A stretch of 22,549 nt of DNA, from positions 1 through 22,549 of the forward strand of contig CAKRON010000032.1 of the NCBI GenBank assembly GCA_934373455.1, read 5' to 3'. Shown here one piece after another: positions 14,600 to 21,689 of the stretch. This DNA is from an uncultured Marvinbryantia sp. (lineage in GTDB: Bacteria > Bacillota > Clostridia > Lachnospirales > Lachnospiraceae). Under the pieces are notes generated by a model that saw nothing but the letters and a program-made list of their open reading frames with translations, was not told the origin of the DNA and searched no databases. Positions within the stretch are counted from its first letter, which is position 1. Each line of letters opens with the position of its first letter. Position numbers and translations under genes: made by a program.

Positions 14600-15538
14600 T
14601 CATACTCTTCTTAAAACATAGTACCCGGAAATGCAGAGTCCTGCCTGTTCACTCACCTCAAAGAAACGTCTGTAAGGATCACCGGCTGAAATTGTTTTTA
14701 CAGTTTCAGCCGCCGTATCGGCTGTTCCCACCATGTATCTGGCAAAACCCTTTGCCCCGGATTCCATGATTTCTTCCGCCTCAGATGGTGACAAATTCTT
14801 ATCCGCAAATCCAATTACGCGTAATTTCTTTGCATGTGATCTGACCAGTTCCAATATGGTTTTCTCGCCTTCTGTTCCCATTCCAGCTTCTTTTGCAGAA
14901 GCAAACAGAAGGTGCCCGTCCACAAACTGATTCTGACTTCTCTGGTTGTGTCGCTTGCACAGTGTAAAGTCATTATAAAGCATACAGCGCATCTCGCAGG
15001 CCAGCGTATCTGCATCTGCCTTTGCCATACAGCACATATCTTCCAAGGAAGGTTTTACACAGATCAGGCATTCTTCCTTTTCGGTATCATCCTTCTCATC
15101 TGCATGATACAGCATAAGACTTTTGCGTTCTCCATGATCTGCAGGAACGATCTGAAATACTTCCCTGCATTTATAGATCCACTCGGTCTCCTTTACCACA
15201 CGTACCTTTGCGACGCCCGCCTGTGAAAATATGGCAGTCACTTCCCGTATCACGTTCTCTTCTCCATCCGGGATCAATATCTCTTTTGTTTTACCGCTTT
15301 CTGCCACACGTCTTGCTCGCTCTACCGCTGCCGGTGCAAAATCTCCAAGAATCAGAAACTCATATTCATTTTCCGGTGCTGCATAGGATTCGCCTTTTTC
15401 TTTGCAGTTCTCCCCGCCTGCCAGATATAAAAAACACAGATCCTCTCTCTTTTCTCCGGTTTGATCGCTGATGCTTCCACTATAGCACAGTCCCTCTGTT
15501 ACTTTATGAAACAAATATCGATAATACTTTGCGTTCAT
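14600..15538 (-). CDS. Cysteine-rich cytosolic protein of 312 residues, unknown function
   Basis: The start ATG 15538 has AGGGAG about 8 nt upstream, the frame is open throughout, and it ends in a strong terminator, so the gene is real. I do not recognise the family. The protein has 12 cysteines, including CLICVKPSLEDMCC near residues 158-171, but no CxxC pairs spaced like a ferredoxin or zinc ribbon. There is no signal peptide or membrane segment. A helical centre has CEMRCMLYNDFTLCKRHNQR. The N-terminal half alternates strands and helices in a Rossmann-like manner (EFLILGDFAPAAVERARRVAE, then EILIPDGEEN, then VAKVRVVKE), reminiscent of degenerate metallo-beta-lactamase fold proteins, but no metal ligands are found. 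It precedes the beta-CASP gene on the same strand. Confidence 0.75.
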   Translation of the reverse strand: MNAKYYRYLFHKVTEGLCYSGSISDQTGEKREDLCFLYLAGGENCKEKGESYAAPENEYEFLILGDFAPAAVERARRVAESGKTKEILIPDGEENVIREVTAIFSQAGVAKVRVVKETEWIYKCREVFQIVPADHGERKSLMLYHADEKDDTEKEECLICVKPSLEDMCCMAKADADTLACEMRCMLYNDFTLCKRHNQRSQNQFVDGHLLFASAKEAGMGTEGEKTILELVRSHAKKLRVIGFADKNLSPSEAEEIMESGAKGFARYMVGTADTAAETVKTISAGDPYRRFFEVSEQAGLCISGYYVLRRV

Positions 15539-15571
15539 TCGTTTCTCCCTCTATGCAATGGTACTCTTCCT

Positions 15572-15636
15572 TATTCTGCAGCCATTGTGAAATGAGAGGT
15601 AATGTAATGGGCAGTCATTTCACATGGGGCAGAATA
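15572..15636. repeat. 65-bp imperfect palindrome
   Basis: Perfect arms TGTGAAATGA (15586-15595) and TCATTTCACA (15615-15624) enclose a 19-nt loop. They are extended by CCA/TGG after a one-base bulge, and by TATTCTGC/GCAGAATA at the outside (15572-15579, 15629-15636). Rightward it is followed by TTTTTTG. Both neighbouring genes run leftward, so it is not their terminator. It may be a mobile-type palindromic repeat or an operator. Confidence 0.45.
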
Positions 15637-15697
15637 TTTTTTGCATATTATTTTATTTTTCTCTGATTTTTTCTCTTTCTTATTTGCTCTATACTTT

Positions 15698-15751
15698 GTT
15701 CCGATCGGCGCCAATCCATTGTCTCCCAGTCAATGAGTGCCCGCACGGAAC
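15698..15751 (-). other. Long imperfect hairpin downstream of the secreted protein gene
   Basis: The arms GTTCCG (15698-15703) and CGGAAC (15746-15751) enclose GC-rich middle segments and an inner stem CATTG/CAATG (15717-15721, 15731-15735). It begins 8 nt past the stop of the secreted protein gene. It lacks a T-run, so it may act by transcript end protection. The rest of 15539-15758 shows nothing else. Confidence 0.4.
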
Positions 15752-15758
15752 GTAAAAC

Positions 15759-16286
15759 TTACTCGTCGTGGCCTTCGCCAAAGTAAATGCCGTCCGTAAT
15801 ACTGATATTGCTTTCCATGATGGTGCCAAATCTGGCAATGTGACCGGCTCTCATACGATAGTAATATCCTGGTTTTACAAAGACATTGATACTGTAGGAT
15901 AAATAATTGGCATCATTCCCACGCAGTTCCTTTGACCACACTGTCGCCCAGGTACCGTCATCCTCCAACCGATCCATATAAAGTCCAAGATACAGTTCAT
16001 CGCAAACACGATAAGCACCGGTATAACCTTCTACTGTTGCTATTTTGTTTGATCTTCTTGTAATGGAACATCCACCGGATGCCAGATAGTCTCCATGGGG
16101 AGTAATATCGTACCCTTCGCTAAAAGCATTTTCCCCTAGTGTCAGCTTGGATCCGTCAATGGTCATCCCAGGCTGAAAGGGATAGCTCCCTCCATCCGCT
16201 GCGGCTGCTGAGATACTGCATAGACTAAGCAATAACAGCATTCCCAATAGCCACGATGCCAGCTTTCCTTTCTTCTTTCCCGTCAT
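15759..16286 (-). CDS. Secreted protein, DUF6147-like
   Basis: The 175-residue protein has a clear Sec signal peptide: basic MTGKKKGK, a hydrophobic core around residues 10-27 and an AAAA/DGG cleavage region near residue 30. The mature part of about 145 residues is rich in glycine, tyrosine and beta-strand patterns. It shows spaced ASGGCSI, TVEGYTGAYRVCDELYLGLYMDRLEDDGTWATV-type segments and VFVKPGYYYRMRAGH, which I associate with DUF6147-type exported proteins of Clostridia; the name is from memory of the pattern. Two cysteines could form a disulphide. The start ATG 16286 has GGAAGGAG upstream. It follows the anti-sigma candidate by 95 bp on the same strand and could be a target of, or co-expressed with, that system. 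The function is not known. Confidence 0.7.
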   Translation of the reverse strand: MTGKKKGKLASWLLGMLLLLSLCSISAAAADGGSYPFQPGMTIDGSKLTLGENAFSEGYDITPHGDYLASGGCSITRRSNKIATVEGYTGAYRVCDELYLGLYMDRLEDDGTWATVWSKELRGNDANYLSYSINVFVKPGYYYRMRAGHIARFGTIMESNISITDGIYFGEGHDE

Positions 16287-16381
16287 TTTCTTTTTCTCCT
16301 TCCTGTTTGTTTTACATTACATAGATAAATACGTATGAGAACTCAAAAAATGACAGGATTTTCTAAAATTTTTTATTTTTT

Positions 16382-17311
16382 CTAAAAAAAGATGGAACTT
16401 ATGAGGTTTGTGTATTCTTCTTTTGGAAGTTCTCCCCAAACGTAATAATATGTATTATTGTAAATAAACTGAGACATATATTTACTGCCAAGCTCTCCTT
16501 TAATTTCCACTGCCTCTATATCTCCAATATCACTTTGAATATCAAAATATTCTCCAATTTCGCCATCTGGCACATCACCTTTTGCTATTCCATCATCCTC
16601 CATTCTCATAATTATCGTCAGTACTGTCCCTTGATAACTATAAAATAACGTGGCTGATTTTGCTTTTTTATCTATTTCATATCCAGCAAACTCCATCCCC
16701 TTTACTTCATACAGAAATCGTACTGGTTTAATACCAAGGCGATTTTCAATATCTTCTACCGCATCTAATTCTTCTTTTTTATAACTCTTACGATCTGTTT
16801 CATTATTTACCCTTACCAGTGCCTCCTTCCCTACCAGTGTATTGATTACATTCACGATCTTGATTCTGTTTGCTTCGGTACTGACTCCGATCATAAATAC
16901 GCAAACCAGTATGGCGGCATTCACAGCAAGGCGCATGATCCATTTATGACGCTTTCCCTGACTCAGGCGCTTTCTTCCGATTTCCAATGCCTTTCGGTCT
17001 TCCTCCGTAAGATAATCTTCCGGACGATATTCTGCCGTCTTTTCTTTCTCGATTTTCTTCGCTTCAGCCAGAATCCGGTCAAAGAGATCGGGGGATGGTT
17101 CTTCCTTTTCCAGTTCCGGATGCTGCTTCTGCAGTTCCATCTCCTGCTTTACCTCTTCTTCCAATTCTTCCTGAAACCATTCGTCCAGCAAATGATCTTC
17201 TTCTGTCTGACATTCTTCCGGCCATTTCTTCCCAGCCAGATATTTTTCATAAAATTCCTCATCTGACAGGTTCTCATTCTGCTGTCCGCTCGTCTCTATT
17301 CTGTCTTTCAT
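16382..17311 (-). CDS. Single-pass membrane protein, DUF4367-like; candidate anti-sigma factor
   Basis: The 309-residue protein has a long, acidic, charged cytosolic N-terminus of about 125 residues (predicted coiled-coil in LEEEVKQEMELQKQHPELEKEE), one transmembrane segment at about 129-148 (LAVNAAILVCVFMIGVS), and an extracytoplasmic C-terminal domain of about 160 residues. The C-terminus has a beta-rich pattern and ends in YYVWGELPKEEYTNLISSIFF-type sequence characteristic of DUF4367 domains. In Lachnospiraceae such proteins usually lie next to an ECF sigma factor gene and act as its membrane anti-sigma or sensor. Here the only ECF sigma factor lies about 1.2 kb away on the same strand, with murG in the opposite direction between. 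The start ATG 17311 has GAAGGG upstream. The role is inferred from layout, not shown by any motif. Confidence 0.72.
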   Translation of the reverse strand: MKDRIETSGQQNENLSDEEFYEKYLAGKKWPEECQTEEDHLLDEWFQEELEEEVKQEMELQKQHPELEKEEPSPDLFDRILAEAKKIEKEKTAEYRPEDYLTEEDRKALEIGRKRLSQGKRHKWIMRLAVNAAILVCVFMIGVSTEANRIKIVNVINTLVGKEALVRVNNETDRKSYKKEELDAVEDIENRLGIKPVRFLYEVKGMEFAGYEIDKKAKSATLFYSYQGTVLTIIMRMEDDGIAKGDVPDGEIGEYFDIQSDIGDIEAVEIKGELGSKYMSQFIYNNTYYYVWGELPKEEYTNLISSIFF

Positions 17312-17421
17312 ATATCTAAGTCCCTTCTTGACTTTTACCCTCAGTAGTATAAGATAAAGATATGCGCAATGAGAAAGAGCACTTTCTTTTTTGCATAATA
17401 TCTTCGATATGGAGGTTCGTC

Positions 17422-18495
17422 ATGAAACGAATTATCTTAACCGGCGGTGGTACTGCCGGCCATGTTACACCAAATATTGCCCTGCTCCCTCGACTGAAAG
17501 AGCTCGGTTATGACATTCACTACATAGGTTCTTATGAGGGGATCGAAAAAAAATTAATTGAAGAAATGCAGATCCCCTATTATGGCATTTCTTCCGGTAA
17601 ACTCAGACGCTATTTTGATCTTAAGAACTTCAGTGATCCATTCAAAGTTCTTAAGGGATACAGTGAAGCACGTAAATTAATGAAAAAACTGAAACCTGAT
17701 ATTGTCTTTTCCAAAGGTGGATTTGTAGCTGTTCCTGTTGTTATGGCTGCCCACCGCGCTCATATTCCGGTGATTTGCCACGAATCTGACATGACTCCCG
17801 GTCTTGCTAACAAGCTGACCGCCCCATTTGCCACCAAGATCTGCTGCAATTTCCCGGAAACGGTAAAGCTCCTTCCTGCTGATAAAGCAGTTCTGACCGG
17901 TTCACCGATCCGTCAGGAACTGCGGACAGGTGATCGCAAGGCTGCGCTTTCTTTCTGCGGTTTTACTCCGGATAAACCAGTCCTTCTGATCATTGGCGGA
18001 AGTCTTGGTTCTGCCAATGTCAATGCTGCCATCCGCGGCATCCTGCCTCGGCTGCTTCCTGATTTTCAGGTTATTCACTTATGCGGCAAGGACAAACTGG
18101 ATCCGTCCCTGAACGGAACCAAAGGCTATGTACAGTTCGAATATATCAAAAAAGAACTGGCCGATCTGTTTGCCCTGGCAGATATTGTAGTTTCCAGAGC
18201 CGGTGCCAATGCCATCTGTGAACTTCTGGAGCTTCGCAAACCTGCGCTTTTAATTCCTCTTGGATCTAATGCCAGCCGCGGTGATCAGATCTTAAATGCG
18301 GAGTCATTTCGCAGCCAGGGATTCTGTGAAGTACTGACAGAAGACAATCTGACACCGGAGCGCCTTCTTGAGACCATTCATCAGCTTTACGATCATCGTG
18401 ACACCTATATTCAGACTATGGAGAAAAGCAAGCTCAGCAATGCTATTGAGACAATTACAAACCTCATAGATTCCTGTGCTTCCTCTGCTCACTAA
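17422..18495 (+). CDS. murG: UDP-N-acetylglucosamine--N-acetylmuramyl-(pentapeptide) pyrophosphoryl-undecaprenol GlcNAc transferase
   Basis: MurG adds GlcNAc to lipid I on the cytosolic membrane face to make lipid II, the last intracellular step of peptidoglycan precursor synthesis. At 357 residues it is the usual length. Motifs visible: the N-terminal glycine-rich loop [54 protein letters not shown], the second Rossmann [10 protein letters not shown], and the UDP-sugar site [24 protein letters not shown] place the start at ATG 17422, since GGAGG is just upstream and the family begins [14 protein letters not shown]; an ATG 60 nt earlier is not supported. It lies outside any division-cell-wall cluster and is convergent with the ECF sigma gene; a strong terminator follows. 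Confidence 0.97.
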   Translation: MKRIILTGGGTAGHVTPNIALLPRLKELGYDIHYIGSYEGIEKKLIEEMQIPYYGISSGKLRRYFDLKNFSDPFKVLKGYSEARKLMKKLKPDIVFSKGGFVAVPVVMAAHRAHIPVICHESDMTPGLANKLTAPFATKICCNFPETVKLLPADKAVLTGSPIRQELRTGDRKAALSFCGFTPDKPVLLIIGGSLGSANVNAAIRGILPRLLPDFQVIHLCGKDKLDPSLNGTKGYVQFEYIKKELADLFALADIVVSRAGANAICELLELRKPALLIPLGSNASRGDQILNAESFRSQGFCEVLTEDNLTPERLLETIHQLYDHRDTYIQTMEKSKLSNAIETITNLIDSCASSAH

Positions 18496-18501
18496 TCATT
18501 T

Positions 18502-18527
18502 GTGCCGGTATCTTCCGGCACTTTTTT
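18502..18527 (+). terminator. murG terminator
   Basis: A perfect 7-bp stem GTGCCGG (18502-18508) and CCGGCAC (18515-18521) with a 6-nt loop is followed by TTTTTT. The T-run overlaps the stop codon of the leftward ECF sigma gene (18528-18526). Confidence 0.92.
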
Positions 18528-19041
18528 ATTTCAGGTTCTCATAATCTTCTCCGAATATCTTTTTCAAAAATTGTCTTCCTCTGTAAATTCTGGTTCGCAG
18601 CAGCTCAATTGAAATCCCCATGCGCTTTGCCGCATCTTTCTCAGGCTGATTCAGAACGCATACTTCCATGACTGCATCATACCAGTCCTTATTTCGTTCT
18701 TCCAGCTGATACATAATCTGTCTCAGGAAATCTTTTCTGCTGACTTCTTTCGCTATATCTAATTCATAGCATGGTTCCAGACTTTCATCATTCATTTGCT
18801 GTTCATCCAGCAGCAGATGCTTATTTCTTCTGTCATTATCAATCGCCAGATTTTTCGCTACTTTCAACAACCAGCCTGTCTCACAGTCCCTCTCTACTGT
18901 ATCACTGTATTCAAAATACTTTAAAAATGTCTGTTGGCAAATATCTTCTGCCAGATCACGATTGTTCGTCCGAATTAATACCGCATGGTAAATCAGTTTA
19001 TGATTCTTCTGATATACCTCATGGAATTCTTCGTCATTCAT
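18526..19041 (-). CDS. ECF-type RNA polymerase sigma factor
   Basis: The protein directs RNA polymerase to a small regulon, typically in response to envelope stress. The 171 residues show region 2 at about residues 10-70 (HKLIYHAVLIRTNNRDLAEDICQQTFLKYFEY, with the core-binding DLAEDICQQTF) and region 4 at about 105-165 (CVLNQPEKDAAKRMGISIELLRTRIYRGRQFLKK, a typical HTH). There is no anti-sigma domain fused. I use ATG 19041, because GAGAGGA lies upstream and the family begins MNDEEFHEVYQKN; the reading from 19095 would add 18 residues. A hairpin lies in its leader. In related genomes a DUF4367 protein commonly follows directly; here murG intervenes. Confidence 0.93.
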   Translation of the reverse strand: MNDEEFHEVYQKNHKLIYHAVLIRTNNRDLAEDICQQTFLKYFEYSDTVERDCETGWLLKVAKNLAIDNDRRNKHLLLDEQQMNDESLEPCYELDIAKEVSRKDFLRQIMYQLEERNKDWYDAVMEVCVLNQPEKDAAKRMGISIELLRTRIYRGRQFLKKIFGEDYENLK

Positions 19042-19061
19042 AAATATTCCTCTCTCATTAA

Positions 19062-19097
19062 ATATGAGACCGCCTTGTCTTCTCTGCGATCTCATAT
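19062..19097 (-). promoter_or_regulatory. Leader hairpin upstream of the ECF sigma gene
   Basis: Arms ATATGAGA (19062-19069) and TCTCATAT (19090-19097) are perfect and are continued inward by CGC/GCG across a U-G pair, giving a 12-position stem with a 12-nt loop. The U-G pair exists only on the minus strand, so the structure fits the sigma gene mRNA. It could be an operator or an RNA control element. A TATAAA (around 19110-19116) upstream may be the -10. Confidence 0.45.
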
Positions 19098-19110
19098 CAA
19101 TGCGATATTT

Positions 19111-19328
19111 TATACTTTTTCTTTTTTATGATGCCAGGGTCAAAAGGTCTAAACCCACATGAGCTTGCTCATAGGTGGGTGAAAGACCTTGGGACCCGCC
19201 CCGATATGAGCATAAAAGTGGGATGATAGTCCCACGATATGCGAATATTGGGTAGGATTGTGGGAGTGCATAGCACGAAACAATCCGTAGGCATCAAAGT
19301 CGGGGGCTTTTGACCCCGACATCTTTTT
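19111..19328 (+). ncRNA. Candidate multibranched structured RNA with its own terminator
   Basis: The block between the ECF sigma and HIT genes has no reading frame but much pairing. An outer stem TGATGCC (19129-19135) with GGCATCA (19290-19296) encloses three hairpins: a long one from 19137 to 19197 with arms GGGTC/GACCC, AGGTCT/AGACCT, ACCCAC/GTGGGT and TGAGC/GCTCA; a second, GTGGGA/TCCCAC extended by GCAT/ATGC (19210-19242); a third, GGATTG/CAATCC with GTGC/GCAC inside (19255-19286). A terminator hairpin GTCGGGG/CCCCGAC (19299-19320) and TCTTTTT follow on the plus strand. A TATACT at 19111-19116 may be its -10, with no clear -35. Both flanking genes run the other way, so a plus-strand transcript of its own is the simplest reading. 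It does not fit 6S, SRP, RNase P, tmRNA or T-box layouts that I know. It could also be a multicopy intergenic repeat. Confidence 0.5.
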
Positions 19329-19737
19329 ATTTATGGAATTTATTCAGCAGTTCTTCTTTATCTGCATCTGTCAGTTTGCCCGGTTTCCATGTAACACCGA
19401 CCTTATCATGTTTCATTCTCGGAATCAGATGAATGTGGAAATGAAACACCGTCTGTCCGGCTGCTTCGTGATTGTTCTGTACCACGTTGATTCCGTCACA
19501 GCCAAGTACGGACTCCATCTTTGCTGCCATCTTCTTTGCAAGAATAAATGCTTTTGCTGTCAGTTCTTCCGGCATCGCCATGATGTCTGCATAATGTTCC
19601 TTCGGAAGAATCAGCATATGTCCTTTGGCTGCCGGTCCCACATCCAGAATCACTTTGAAGTCTTCATCCTCATATACTACTGCTGATGGAATCTCTCCGG
19701 CTAAAATTTTGCAAAAAATACAGTTCTGATCTGTCAT
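19327..19737 (-). CDS. HIT family hydrolase (Hint-like nucleoside phosphoramidate hydrolase)
   Basis: HIT proteins cleave nucleotidyl phosphoramidates or dinucleoside phosphates. The 136-residue protein has the catalytic histidine triad as FHFHIHLIPR near residue 95-104, the preceding NNHEAAGQTV segment, and an N-terminal CIFCKILAGEIPS with the zinc-binding cysteines of the Hint subgroup. The glycine-rich GPAAKGHMLILPKEHY precedes. I start at ATG 19737, with AGGAGGAAG upstream, because the protein then begins as usual with MTDQNCIFCKI; the reading from 19899 adds 54 unsupported residues. It is divergent from the histidine kinase gene. Confidence 0.95.
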   Translation of the reverse strand: MTDQNCIFCKILAGEIPSAVVYEDEDFKVILDVGPAAKGHMLILPKEHYADIMAMPEELTAKAFILAKKMAAKMESVLGCDGINVVQNNHEAAGQTVFHFHIHLIPRMKHDKVGVTWKPGKLTDADKEELLNKFHK

Positions 19738-19790
19738 TTTTTTCTTCCTCCTGCGTATATATTTATATAGGCTATTTTCTCTTTGATAAC

Positions 19791-19820
19791 ATATTACGGT
19801 GTTTTGTTCTGAAATGTCAA
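19791..19820 (-). promoter_or_regulatory. Promoter of the HIT gene
   Basis: On the minus strand a perfect -35 TTGACA (19820-19815) and -10 TAATAT (19796-19791) are separated by 18 nt. It lies about 55 nt before the start codon of the HIT gene. Confidence 0.55.
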
Positions 19821-19920
19821 CTGTAATATGCGTCAAAAACATTGATTTTATAAGGTTTTTGTGGCGGTAATGTATCATCTTATACCGTCTGTTTACCATG
19901 CTTTTTAAGGAGGCTCTGTT

Positions 19921-20637
19921 ATGAATACAGCTGAAAAATATGAAGTTCTCTTATCTACAATTTCACATGAAATACGAAATCCGGTCACTTTAATTAACAG
20001 CTATCTGCAGCTGATTGCGGATGCACATCCGGAAGTCGGAAGCTACGAGTACTGGGATACTGTCGGAGAAGAGATGCAGCATCTCAAAATTCTGCTGACG
20101 GATCTCTCTCGTTTTAATAACAGTATACGAATTCATTCTGTTTCTCTGAATATGAATACATGGCTGCATGCGTATACGCTTCATGCAAACGCTTTTTTGC
20201 GCAGCCTCTTTCCTGCCGGCAATGCCATGATTCCTTTTACAACCGAGATCTCTGACAATCTGCCTGTCATTTTTGCAGATCCGGACAAACTTCAACAAGT
20301 TCTGGACAATCTGATTCGAAATGCGGCAGAAGCAATCTTCGACGGGTCCATCACTGCCTTTGCGCCATCCCTTTCCGGTCAGATTACACTGTCTGCCCAC
20401 GCAGACAAATCTATGCTGTTCCTGACTGTTACGGATAATGGCTGCGGCATTTCTCCGGAACAACTGGAACATATATTTGAACCTTTTGTATCCTACAAAA
20501 CCAATGGCTCCGGTCTTGGTCTTGCCGTCGTACAGCGCATTATAAAAGCCCACCATGGAACTATTTCCGTCCATAGTGAGCCATCTTCCGGCACCAGATT
20601 TTTAATCTGTCTGCCGGTTATCTCTGATAATAAATAA
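19921..20637 (+). CDS. Minimal cytosolic sensor-less histidine kinase
   Basis: The 238-residue protein is a histidine kinase core only. The H-box STISHEIRNPVTLI places the phosphoacceptor His at residue 16, with nothing before it except about 10 residues. The dimerisation helices run to about residue 70. The ATP-binding domain has the N-box QVLDNLIRNAAEAI near residue 120, the G1 box VTDNGCGI near 170, the F-box IFEPFVSYKT near 185 and G2 GSGLGLAVV near 196. There is no transmembrane, PAS, GAF or HAMP domain, and no response regulator gene is nearby. It resembles the catalytic part of sporulation-type kinases, so it might feed a phosphorelay; that is speculative. The start ATG 19921 has AAGGAGG at normal distance, so an N-terminal truncation is unlikely. 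Its end overlaps the rhomboid gene. Confidence 0.9.
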   Translation: MNTAEKYEVLLSTISHEIRNPVTLINSYLQLIADAHPEVGSYEYWDTVGEEMQHLKILLTDLSRFNNSIRIHSVSLNMNTWLHAYTLHANAFLRSLFPAGNAMIPFTTEISDNLPVIFADPDKLQQVLDNLIRNAAEAIFDGSITAFAPSLSGQITLSAHADKSMLFLTVTDNGCGISPEQLEHIFEPFVSYKTNGSGLGLAVVQRIIKAHHGTISVHSEPSSGTRFLICLPVISDNK

Positions 20638-21249
20638 ATGTTTTCGGCAAAGAATGAAGCACAACACGATACCTCCCACAAAGCCTCCCAGATGAGCCAT
20701 GTTGTCTGTTCCTGCCTGGGTAAATCCCTGAATCAGCGACAACACTGCCATAACTGCAAAGCGTTTTGCAAACTCTGGGTTGATTCGCTCTCTGTTTCGC
20801 AAAACCAGACAGAACAGTGCACCCAATACCGCAAATATTGCCCCGGAAGCTCCGGCAGATACTGCATAATCACCGGTGCCAACTGCGACTGCCAGAGACA
20901 GCAGATTGCCAAGAACACCTCCGACCAGATAAATAATCAAATATCGTGCCTTTCCTGTTATCTTCTCCAGCATATCTCCCACAAAAATCAGCAGCAACAT
21001 ATTATAAAGCAGATGTTGTACACCAAAATGAAGGAACATACTGGTAAACAGACGATAATACTCTCCATATTCCAATATCAGAGGCACATACATGGCTCCA
21101 TGATGCAGCATGAACATCGTATCTGTCGTACTTCCCATAATCTCCATTACAACAAACACGACAATATTCACTGTCACCATCATCAAATTACACTTTTCTC
21201 TGCTGCGCAGAAAGTCTTGTGCTTCCTGCAGCATACTCTTATTTTCCAT
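20602..21249 (-). CDS. Rhomboid family intramembrane serine protease
   Basis: The enzyme cleaves transmembrane substrates within the lipid bilayer using a Ser-His dyad. From ATG 21249 the protein has 215 residues with about six hydrophobic segments. The conserved HFGVQHLLYNM (with the oxyanion histidine and asparagine) is near residues 74-84, the catalytic serine is in SAGASGAIFAVLGA at about residue 135, and the catalytic His in DNMAHLGGFVGG at about 186. I prefer ATG 21249 over 21285 because GGGAGAG precedes it at a normal distance. Its last 36 bp overlap the end of the convergent histidine kinase gene. The gene is a stand-alone unit; the substrate is unknown. Confidence 0.95.
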   Translation of the reverse strand: MENKSMLQEAQDFLRSREKCNLMMVTVNIVVFVVMEIMGSTTDTMFMLHHGAMYVPLILEYGEYYRLFTSMFLHFGVQHLLYNMLLLIFVGDMLEKITGKARYLIIYLVGGVLGNLLSLAVAVGTGDYAVSAGASGAIFAVLGALFCLVLRNRERINPEFAKRFAVMAVLSLIQGFTQAGTDNMAHLGGFVGGIVLCFILCRKHLFIIRDNRQTD

Positions 21250-21340
21250 CCTATTCTCTCCCATTTTTGCAAGGTAGTTTTGCATGATATTTGTTAGTCA
21301 AGTCAACCCTATCGTCTAAAATAAAGTACAATCAAAACTC

Positions 21341-21369
21341 TTGTATAAATATCCTTTCTGTATTAGAAT
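21341..21369 (+). promoter_or_regulatory. Promoter of the ferredoxin gene
   Basis: The -35 TTGTAT (21341-21346) and -10 TAGAAT (21364-21369) are 17 nt apart. The leader of about 65 nt contains CAGGAA/TTCCTG with a 7-nt loop (around 21386-21404) upstream of the AAGGAGG at 21426-21432. Confidence 0.65.
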
Positions 21370-21441
21370 TAAAGCAGAAAATCGCAGGAATGTCCAGTTC
21401 CTGTGAAAATTTAATCAAATTATTTAAGGAGGATTTTTATT

Positions 21442-21612
21442 ATGGCATACGTAATTTCTGATGAATGTGTAAGCTGTGGAACATGTGCAGAAGCATGTCC
21501 TGCTGAAGCTATCCACGAAGGTGATGGAAAATATGAAATCGATGCAGATGCATGTCTGGAATGTGGAACATGCGAAGCAGAATGCCCAACAGGTGCTATC
21601 TCTGCTGAATAA
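21442..21612 (+). CDS. 2[4Fe-4S] ferredoxin
   Basis: This is a small soluble electron carrier of clostridial type, 56 residues long, with the two canonical clusters: CVSCGTCAEACP at residues 9-20 and CLECGTCEAECP near residues 38-49, each with the CxxCxxCxxxCP spacing. The overall symmetry and length match ferredoxins that serve pyruvate:ferredoxin oxidoreductase, hydrogenase and Rnf-type complexes in anaerobes. It is acidic, as usual. A strong promoter, a near-perfect AAGGAGG ribosome binding site and a strong terminator indicate high expression from a single-gene unit. It is followed convergently by the MerR-type gene. Confidence 0.97.
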   Translation: MAYVISDECVSCGTCAEACPAEAIHEGDGKYEIDADACLECGTCEAECPTGAISAE

Positions 21613-21643
21613 TCTGATTGATACAGATTTGCATAGAATTGAC

Positions 21644-21675
21644 AAAGAGTTCCGAGAATTCGGAACTCTTTTTTT
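21644..21675 (+). terminator. Ferredoxin gene terminator
   Basis: Perfect 12-bp arms AAAGAGTTCCGA (21644-21655) and TCGGAACTCTTT (21660-21671) with a 4-nt loop are followed by further T residues to 21675. It lies just before the end of the convergent MerR-type gene and could serve it weakly. Confidence 0.95.
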
Positions 21676-21689
21676 ATCACTTTTTTCTT

